NCBI GenBank assembly: GCA_041623895.1
Contig: JBFJVZ010000373.1
Location: 1-7,638, forward strand
DNA from: JBFJVZ01 sp041623895
GTDB lineage: Bacteria > Planctomycetota > Planctomycetia > Pirellulales > Pirellulaceae
Direction of reading: 5' to 3'
DNA: 7,638 bases
The notes under the pieces were generated by a model. The model was not told where the DNA came from. It did no database searches and saw only the letters and a list, made by a program, of their open reading frames with translations. The position numbers and the translations under genes are program-made. The first letter of the stretch is position 1; the number at the start of each line of letters is the position of its first letter. Positions 1 through 5,354 of the stretch are shown here, in pieces.

Positions 1-499
1 ATTGTCGGGGCGCGGAATCATCGTTGCCGCAGGCCACTGCGATGCATCACTCGACCAATTGAACGAATCGATCGATGCGGGTTTGGCGATGTTCACACAT
101 CTGGGAAACGGATGCCCTGGGCTTTTGCATCGACATGACAATATTATCCAGCGAGTCCTGAGCATTTCTGATCGATTGGCGATTTCGTTCATTGCCGATG
201 GACATCATGTTCCGCCGTTCGCGCTGCAGAACTATCTGCGTGTTGTCCCCAACGAAAACATCATCATCGTTTCTGACGCGATCAGCGCCGCTGGCTTGGG
301 GCCGGGCCGCTACGAATTAGCGGACCAAATTGTCCACGTCGACGAAGACGGCGCGGCCTGGAGTGCTGATCGAAAGCACTTCGCCGGCTGTGCAACGACG
401 CTCCCGGAAATGGAGACGATCCTGCGAGAAAAAGTCGGCATCGATCCAGCAGTATTCGGACAGTGGATGAGCGAGAATCCAAGGCGTTTGTTGGGTTGA
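1..499 (+). CDS. nagA: N-acetylglucosamine-6-phosphate deacetylase family amidohydrolase, 5'-truncated by window edge
   Basis: The visible 165 residues are the C-terminal half of a metal-dependent amidohydrolase. NagA removes acetate from GlcNAc-6-phosphate to give glucosamine-6-phosphate in cytoplasmic amino-sugar recycling. Landmarks, numbered from the first full codon at base 2: GHCDA (His12) and THLGNG (His33), which match the two metal-binding His of the family; ADGHHV (His68/69), which matches the substrate-binding His; and SDA (Asp92), the catalytic Asp. The metal-binding Glu expected earlier in the family lies off the window. The frame is open at the left edge, so the TTG at base 2 is not a start. 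The THLGNG...HRHDN pattern belongs to a NagA-like subgroup rather than the E. coli type (THLYNAM). The protein stops at NPRRLLG, where canonical NagA usually continues with a G-I-x-x-G-x-x-A-D-L segment, so the C-terminal beta-sandwich strands seem absent. Family assignment is firm; exact substrate is inferred. Confidence 0.82.
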   Translation, partial: LSGRGIIVAAGHCDASLDQLNESIDAGLAMFTHLGNGCPGLLHRHDNIIQRVLSISDRLAISFIADGHHVPPFALQNYLRVVPNENIIIVSDAISAAGLGPGRYELADQIVHVDEDGAAWSADRKHFAGCATTLPEMETILREKVGIDPAVFGQWMSENPRRLLG

Positions 500-533
500 T
501 TGTCGCTGAACCCCCACCATCTGTGGTTTCATG

Positions 534-587
534 GTCGCCGAACTCTCTGAGTTCGTTACCGTGACGCGATCACTGATCTCAAAATGG
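534..587 (-). repeat. Diverged copy of the 41-base palindromic repeat, in inverted orientation
   Basis: Bases 534-555 align without gaps to the reverse complement of the repeat units at 619-704, at about 16 of 22 positions, and slightly better (about 17 of 22) to the partial third unit. Bases 569-587 resemble the reverse complement of the unit's second half, with two one-base gaps, after about 13 extra bases. The core is a perfect 7-base-pair stem with a 3-base loop (539-555, CGAACTC TCT GAGTTCG), the same geometry as the other units. Two stem pairs differ from the other copies by compensatory changes on both sides (G-C for C-G, C-G for T-A). The alignment was made by eye, so the copy assignment is moderately sure; the hairpin itself is certain. 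Confidence 0.5.
539..555. terminator. Hairpin just after the amidohydrolase gene, possible transcription end
   Basis: A perfect inverted repeat with 7-base arms and a 3-base loop begins 40 bases after the amidohydrolase stop codon. No run of T follows on either strand, so it is not a classical intrinsic terminator. Its position between convergent genes would fit a transcript-end or RNA-stabilising structure. The structure is seen; the function is inferred. Confidence 0.3.
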
Positions 588-618
588 TGAGCATATTGAG
601 GACGGTCTGGTTGTGAAA

Positions 619-637
619 TCCAATTCGGAGAATTGGA
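619..637. terminator. Perfect 8-bp palindrome of repeat unit 1, candidate end of the minus-strand operon
   Basis: The palindrome has arms of 8 bases around a 3-base loop and lies about 57 bases past the stop codon of the minus-strand propeller-cytochrome gene. Read on the minus strand it is followed only by ATTT, so any termination would be weak or Rho-assisted. It could equally be a protein-binding or mRNA-stabilising site. It is mainly notable as the best-preserved core of the repeat family. Confidence 0.25.
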
Positions 638-724
638 CGACATTTCTGAGCATCACCGATCCGATTCGGAGAATTGGACGACATTTTCGAGCATCAGCGA
701 TCCGAATTCGGAGCATTCGACGAC
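623..724. repeat. Tandem 41-base repeat, about 2.5 units, each with a palindromic core
   Basis: Unit 1 (623-663) and unit 2 (664-704) are both 41 bases and differ at only three positions. A partial third unit (706-724) matches the first 19 bases with two differences. Each unit begins with ATTCGGAGAATTGGACGAC. The palindrome in unit 1 (619-637) has perfect 8-base arms, TCCAATTC and GAATTGGA, around a GGA loop. In unit 2 (660-678) it is kept with one G-T wobble pair; in the partial unit it has one internal mismatch. The array starts in the intergenic region and crosses into the 3' end of the minus-strand gene. It resembles dispersed intergenic palindromic (REP-like) sequences, but copy number elsewhere in the genome cannot be seen here. 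Confidence 0.88.
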
Positions 725-3700
725 TCTAACGCCACTTGCGTGGGATGACTGAGATAGCCGATCAAATTTCGCACTTGATCAGCTGACAAGGTATCCAGCA
801 CGCCATCGGGCATCGGCGAGTTTTCGGTGATTTTTCGTTCGAGCACGGATTCTTTTTCAATCGTCAATGCTTCGGTCGCAGTTTGAATCGAAATCACTTT
901 GTCGGTCTCACTGGTTACCAAGCCACTGATGATCCGATCATCATCCGTCAGCAAGATGGACATGCGATAGTCTTTGTCGACGACGGCGCTGGGATCGATA
1001 ACATTGCTTAACAGGTAATCCAGATTGCTGCGGCCCGATCCGGTCAGGTCGGGCCCGACTTTGCCACCTTCGCCGTACAACCGATGGCAGTTTTGACAGT
1101 GTTTCGTAAACAACTGGCGACCGGCCGATTTGTTGGAATTTGCCAGCACCTGCGGCGTCAACGACTCCTTCCACTTGCTGATCGCTTGCCTTTTTTCCTC
1201 CGGTGATTCTCGTACTTCGCCCCAAACTTCGCCAATCATTTTCGACAAGGCTTCGTCGCCCATGTTGTGAATCTGGCGGACTTGATAAGCCGACAGATCA
1301 CCGCGATCGATCTTGCCTTCGCGAATACCATTCAACATGGCAGCAGCGAATGAGGCTCGTGAGGACAGAATCGACATCACTTGCGGTCGATACGGTGCGC
1401 GAAAACTGCGGTAGCGATCGACGATTGCCTTGCCAATGCTCGGATCATCAAATTTTGACAAACCACGCGCGGCAACAACATTCATGTGTTGGTCTTTCAA
1501 CAGCTGCTCGCAGATCTCCCGCAAATCCTCGGGCTCGGCTTGAATCAAGGTCTCCAGGGCACTCAGGCGCACCGACGGTTCGGCATCGGTACGGCCCAGA
1601 GCGATCTGTTTGACGTCATTCAGGGCACGTCCGTCGCCAAACACAACACTCAAATCGAGAACCAGTTGCTTCAATTCCGGAGAATCCAGCTTGGCGACTC
1701 GATCCCATGATTCAGGCTTCGGTGCCTTCTGCCAGCCTTTCAATCCCCCGCTGATCCCGCTCAGAACCGTCACCTGAAACGCGAGATCCTTTGAATCGGC
1801 CACGGCATCGATCAGCTGGTTCAACGGCCGGGGTTGTTTTTCAATCTCTTCCGCCAGGCATCTTGCAATGTATTTCAATGTGTCGGGCAGTTTGCAAGCC
1901 TCGGCGACGTGAACCAACTGCTCGGCGTGGAATTGAACGGTTGGAATCAAACCGTACCAAATCATCTTCGGCAGGTTGTGGTCATTTGCGTCAGAGGCGT
2001 GGGTGACAAGCTGCTGAGCCAATTCAGCGCGAACGGGCACCGGTAACCGCTGCAATGTTGACGCCAAGGCTAATCGCACAAATGCCGTGCTCTTAACTTC
2101 GCTGGCCAGCTTCTTGAAAATCGGCAGTAGTTCACGTGCCTCCGCATCGATGCGCTTGGCATCGGCTTGCGATCGCCAAACGGGACCCAAAGCATCATCG
2201 ATCGGCCAAGTTTCCGTTAGTAAGCGAATCGCCCAAGCCCGCACGTACTCGTTATCGTCGGTAAGTCGTTGCCGCAAATCGTGTCGGTTGATTCCGCCCG
2301 TCAAATGCAAGGTAAGCAACGTCTGCACTTGTTGTTGAAGTGTCATTGGGTCTTGCAGATCGATTTTTAATTTCGCATTTGCGGAATCGAGATCGGCGCC
2401 TTCCCTCGCATGCATCGTCAATGCCAATCTGACTTGGCGTCGCGTCCAACTATCCTGAAAGGATGCCCCATGGGCGTCAGCGAGTTGATCAGCCGACAAC
2501 GTGCGATAGTCAATCACATCACGCTCCGAATCATTGCCGCCTTGATACTTGATCTTGAAGATTCTGCCGCTGGTTCGATGCACACCCGTGTGCTCATGGC
2601 ACTCGCCGGTATCGCTCCAATCAAGCACGAACACGCTGCCGTCCGGACCACTGCTCAAGTCGATGCCACGAAACCAAGGATCAGCGGCCAGCAATATGTC
2701 CTTGCCATGCTTAGCCACATAACCGCTGCCATAAACATCTGCTCCGGCGTCGCCGTTCTTTGGCGGTGGGTCCGCACGATTCAAGATCTCTTGGTTAGCG
2801 CGACGACCATGCTGATTCAATGTGAACAGATGGCCGCGGTACTGCTCTGGCCAGTTGCCACCCTGATAGATCATCGCACCGATATGCGAGTGTCCGCCGC
2901 CGTATTCGTTGGCCGCGCCCTCACGTGACCTGGTCCAGCCGGCACCGGTGTCGAAGTGCCAATGGTCGGCGTGGAAATCAATCAACTCGTAGACCCGTTG
3001 ATTCGGATCAAGCGTGAACGGTCGCATGAAGTGAGCGCCGGGGATCATGTGCCAGAGGTGTCCGTTGACGGTGTTGACGTAGAACATTTCACCCACGTCG
3101 TTCCAGTCGTGTCCCCAGGGATTGGTCGTGCCGGTTGTCAAGACTTCAACTGCTTTGTCAGCGGGGTGATAACGCCAAATGCCGCCTTCAAGTACCAGCC
3201 GCCGCTGGTCCGGTGTTCCCGGTACGCCGATCCGGCCTGGACAGGAACCGCCGCAACGACCGTACAGCCAACCGTCGGGACCAAATTTCAAACCGTTGGC
3301 AAAGTTGTGGTAATTCGCCTGGCTAACCTCAAAACCATCCAAGACAACTTCGCCCGGACCATCGGGCACGTCATCGCGGTCACGATCGGGGATGAAAATC
3401 AATTTGGGCGGGCACATCAGCCAGACGCCATCATGGCCGATTTCAATCCCGGTCAGCATCTGCACGTTGTCGGTAAAGACGGTTCGCGTCTGAAAATGAT
3501 CGCCCGTGGTGTTATCAAAGATCACGACACGATCACGCAGGTCCAACTGAAACCGCTGCTTACTTTCGGCATAAGTGTAGTTTTCCGCAATCCACAAACG
3601 GCCTCTTGCGTCCCATGCCATGGCGATTGGATTCTGTACGTCCGGTTCGCAGGCAAACACACTGACGCGAAAACCCTCCGGCACTCCGAACGCTTTGGCT

Positions 3701-3819
3701 GCGTCTTCGGCCGGCATCAATGTCTTGTCCGACTCAGGCTCGCTGTTGAACAGCTCCGGAAAGTCGGCGTGCGCGGGGATCGAAAACAGACAAATCAACA
3801 GCAAAGGGACAACACGCAT
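694..3819 (-). CDS. Exported PVC-type propeller-HEAT-cytochrome c protein (putative membrane-bound dehydrogenase family)
   Basis: The 1041-residue protein has four parts. Residues 1-18 (MRVVPLLLICLFSIPAHA) form a Sec signal peptide ending in an AHA cleavage site. Residues about 40-425 match the beta-propeller-like domain of planctomycete 'membrane-bound dehydrogenase' proteins (TIGR02604 type), with family hallmarks TNPWGHDWN, NGHLWHMIPGAHF, ADHWHFDTG, GGGHSHIGAMIY and NQHGRRANQEI. Residues about 440-880 are alpha-helical HEAT-like repeats. Residues about 895-1020 are the C-terminal haem domain (TIGR02603 type), with CQNCH at 908-912, VGPDLTG after it, and SPMPDG holding a likely Met ligand. 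The probable role is electron transfer or sugar oxidation in the cell envelope; the substrate is unknown. The ATG at 3819 was chosen because it opens the signal peptide directly. The frame stays open to an ATG at 3900, but that adds 27 hydrophilic residues overlapping the upstream gene. No clear Shine-Dalgarno is visible. The last ten residues, ESSNAPNSDR, come from the palindromic repeat array. Confidence 0.92.
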   Translation of the reverse strand: MRVVPLLLICLFSIPAHADFPELFNSEPESDKTLMPAEDAAKAFGVPEGFRVSVFACEPDVQNPIAMAWDARGRLWIAENYTYAESKQRFQLDLRDRVVIFDNTTGDHFQTRTVFTDNVQMLTGIEIGHDGVWLMCPPKLIFIPDRDRDDVPDGPGEVVLDGFEVSQANYHNFANGLKFGPDGWLYGRCGGSCPGRIGVPGTPDQRRLVLEGGIWRYHPADKAVEVLTTGTTNPWGHDWNDVGEMFYVNTVNGHLWHMIPGAHFMRPFTLDPNQRVYELIDFHADHWHFDTGAGWTRSREGAANEYGGGHSHIGAMIYQGGNWPEQYRGHLFTLNQHGRRANQEILNRADPPPKNGDAGADVYGSGYVAKHGKDILLAADPWFRGIDLSSGPDGSVFVLDWSDTGECHEHTGVHRTSGRIFKIKYQGGNDSERDVIDYRTLSADQLADAHGASFQDSWTRRQVRLALTMHAREGADLDSANAKLKIDLQDPMTLQQQVQTLLTLHLTGGINRHDLRQRLTDDNEYVRAWAIRLLTETWPIDDALGPVWRSQADAKRIDAEARELLPIFKKLASEVKSTAFVRLALASTLQRLPVPVRAELAQQLVTHASDANDHNLPKMIWYGLIPTVQFHAEQLVHVAEACKLPDTLKYIARCLAEEIEKQPRPLNQLIDAVADSKDLAFQVTVLSGISGGLKGWQKAPKPESWDRVAKLDSPELKQLVLDLSVVFGDGRALNDVKQIALGRTDAEPSVRLSALETLIQAEPEDLREICEQLLKDQHMNVVAARGLSKFDDPSIGKAIVDRYRSFRAPYRPQVMSILSSRASFAAAMLNGIREGKIDRGDLSAYQVRQIHNMGDEALSKMIGEVWGEVRESPEEKRQAISKWKESLTPQVLANSNKSAGRQLFTKHCQNCHRLYGEGGKVGPDLTGSGRSNLDYLLSNVIDPSAVVDKDYRMSILLTDDDRIISGLVTSETDKVISIQTATEALTIEKESVLERKITENSPMPDGVLDTLSADQVRNLIGYLSHPTQVALESSNAPNSDR

Positions 3820-3868
3820 GGCAAGCGAGCTTCTTGGAATGAATGATGAAGGAACGAAGCAGAGGTGT

Positions 3869-5290
3869 TCAGGCCAACAAAGGCTTGACCACATTTCCAA
3901 ACACGTCGGTCAAGCGAAAATCACGTCCCTGGAATTTAAAGATCAATCGCTCGTGATCAATTCCCAGTAAGTGCAGAATGGTGGCGTGCAAATCGTGAAC
4001 GTTGACGGGGTTTTCGGCGACGTTGACGCTGTAATCGTCGGTGGATCCATAGGTGATGCCGCCACGCACCCCGCCGCCAGCCATCCACATCGTGAAGCAA
4101 CTGGGATGATGGTCGCGACCGTAGACTTTGTCGGTCAGTTTTCCCTGACAATAGATGGTGCGCCCGAACTCACCACCCCAAATGATCAAGGTGTCGTCCA
4201 ACATCCCCCGCTGCCGCAGGTCAGCGATCAAACCAGCCGTGGCTTGGTCGGTATCTTTGCACTGTTTGGAAATCTGCGTGGGCAAGTTTCCATGTTGGTC
4301 CCAGCCTTGATGAAACAGCTGAATGAATCGCACGCCGCGCTCGGCCAATCGTCGTGCGATCAAGCAATTGAAAGCGTAGCGACCCGTGGTTTTCACCTCC
4401 GGCCCGTACATGTCCAGCACATGTTGTGGTTCGTCTGAAAAATCGAGCAAGTCCGGCACGGACATCTGCATCCGATACGCTAGCTCGTACTGCGCAATGC
4501 GCGAGGCAATTTCCGGATCACCGACCGACTGGTGTTTCAGCTGATTGAGTTCCGCCAGCGAGTCGAGCATCATGCGGCGCATGGGGCGAGTCACACCGGC
4601 AGGATCGGTAATGTCCAAAACCGGATCACCTTGATTGCGAAATTTGACACCTTGGTGCCGCGATGGCAAAAATCCGTTCCCCCAAAGCCGGTCGTACAGC
4701 GGCTGGCCGCCTTTGCCGGAGCCTTTGGAACTCATCGCCACGAATGCCGGCAAGTCTGCATTTTCACTGCCCAAGCCATAGCTGAGCCAGGCACCGATGC
4801 TGGGCCGGCCGGGAATCTGCGATCCGGTCTGTTGAAATGTGATCGCCGGATCGTGATTGATCGCATCGGTATGCATCGACGGGATCATACAGATCTGATC
4901 GGCAAGTTTGGCCGTGTGTGGCAACAACTCGCTAAACCACGTTCCACCTTGGCCGTGCTGCGAGAATTTGAATTTGCTGGGCGCCACGGGAAACGATGCT
5001 TGTGCCGAACTCATCGTTGTTTTGCGTTCATCGGGATAAACCGATTTCGGCACGTCTTCACCAAACTTGTCTTTCAAATGTGGTTTGTAATCGTACAAAT
5101 CCATTTGCGCCGGACCACCTGACTGAAACAAATAGATCACGCGTTTGACCTTTGCTGCATAATGCGGCAGCGAGGGTAGCCCCGCGGCTGTCGTCGAACT
5201 CGGGGCGGCGATCACTTGCTCGTTCAATAGCGAAGCCAGTCCAAGTGACCCCAGCAGGAGTGAGCGTCGAGAAAGATGCGTATGGTTCAT
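3869..5290 (-). CDS. DUF1501 family protein with Tat signal
   Basis: The 473-residue protein is complete. Its N-terminus, SRRSLLLGSLGLASLL (residues 7-22), is a twin-arginine signal, so it is probably exported folded. The body matches DUF1501 (PF07394), a relative of the alkaline phosphatase/sulfatase superfamily. Visible family landmarks are FQSGGPAQMDLYDYKP (55-70), MHTDAINHDPA (139-149), GAWLSYGLG (166-174), GWDQHGN (329-335), WGGEFGR (371-377), GRDHHP (391-396) followed by WMAGGGVRGG, and VHDLHATILHLLGIDHERL (431-449). The conserved Asp and His residues in these blocks could bind metal, but no reaction is established for the family. DUF1501 genes usually sit directly beside PSCyt1-DUF1549-DUF1553 genes, as here, which implies a joint role in the envelope. 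The start follows the upstream stop by 64 bases, and the downstream gene begins 49 bases after this stop. Length is normal for the family. Confidence 0.94.
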   Translation of the reverse strand: MNHTHLSRRSLLLGSLGLASLLNEQVIAAPSSTTAAGLPSLPHYAAKVKRVIYLFQSGGPAQMDLYDYKPHLKDKFGEDVPKSVYPDERKTTMSSAQASFPVAPSKFKFSQHGQGGTWFSELLPHTAKLADQICMIPSMHTDAINHDPAITFQQTGSQIPGRPSIGAWLSYGLGSENADLPAFVAMSSKGSGKGGQPLYDRLWGNGFLPSRHQGVKFRNQGDPVLDITDPAGVTRPMRRMMLDSLAELNQLKHQSVGDPEIASRIAQYELAYRMQMSVPDLLDFSDEPQHVLDMYGPEVKTTGRYAFNCLIARRLAERGVRFIQLFHQGWDQHGNLPTQISKQCKDTDQATAGLIADLRQRGMLDDTLIIWGGEFGRTIYCQGKLTDKVYGRDHHPSCFTMWMAGGGVRGGITYGSTDDYSVNVAENPVNVHDLHATILHLLGIDHERLIFKFQGRDFRLTDVFGNVVKPLLA

Positions 5291-5302
5291 GGTAGTCGCG
5301 AT

Positions 5303-5308
5303 TCACCT
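5303..5308 (-). promoter_or_regulatory. Possible Shine-Dalgarno for the DUF1501 gene
   Basis: The minus strand reads AGGTGA, 12 bases before the ATG at 5290. The motif is good but the spacing is longer than usual, so support for the start is modest. The Tat signal right after the ATG is the stronger argument. Confidence 0.35.
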
Positions 5309-5334
5309 GTCCCATGCAAAGGCTGGGCTCTTGG

Positions 5335-5352
5335 AAACGTTGCCAACGGTTT
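5335..5352. other. Weak hairpin in the spacer between the cytochrome and DUF1501 genes
   Basis: AAACGTT and AACG(G)TTT can pair around a GCC loop with one bulged G. It lies directly after the stop codon of the upstream gene. The stem is AT-rich and short, so it may be chance, or a mild processing or attenuation signal inside the operon. The rest of the 64-base spacer shows nothing recognisable beyond the possible ribosome binding site. Confidence 0.2.
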
Positions 5353-5354
5353 TG

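Noticed and set aside
317..643. Minus-strand 108-codon open frame starting inside repeat unit 1
   Set aside because: It begins with repeat-encoded SSNSPNW, runs antisense through the amidohydrolase 3' end, has no recognisable domain and is best explained by the repeat plus the coding shadow.
1673..1688. CAATTCCGGAGAATCC, similar to the palindromic repeat core
   Set aside because: It sits within conserved coding sequence of the HEAT region, has an altered spacing and lacks the flanking repeat sequence, so it is probably chance.
2956..3846. Plus-strand 296-codon open frame antisense to the propeller gene
   Set aside because: It lies wholly opposite highly conserved propeller codons, shows no domain pattern, and is a typical shadow frame of GC-rich coding DNA.
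3820..3900. N-terminal 27-residue extension of the propeller-cytochrome protein from an ATG at 3900
   Set aside because: It would put a hydrophilic, Cys- and Trp-containing stretch before a complete Sec signal peptide and overlap the DUF1501 coding end; the ATG at 3819 fits better.
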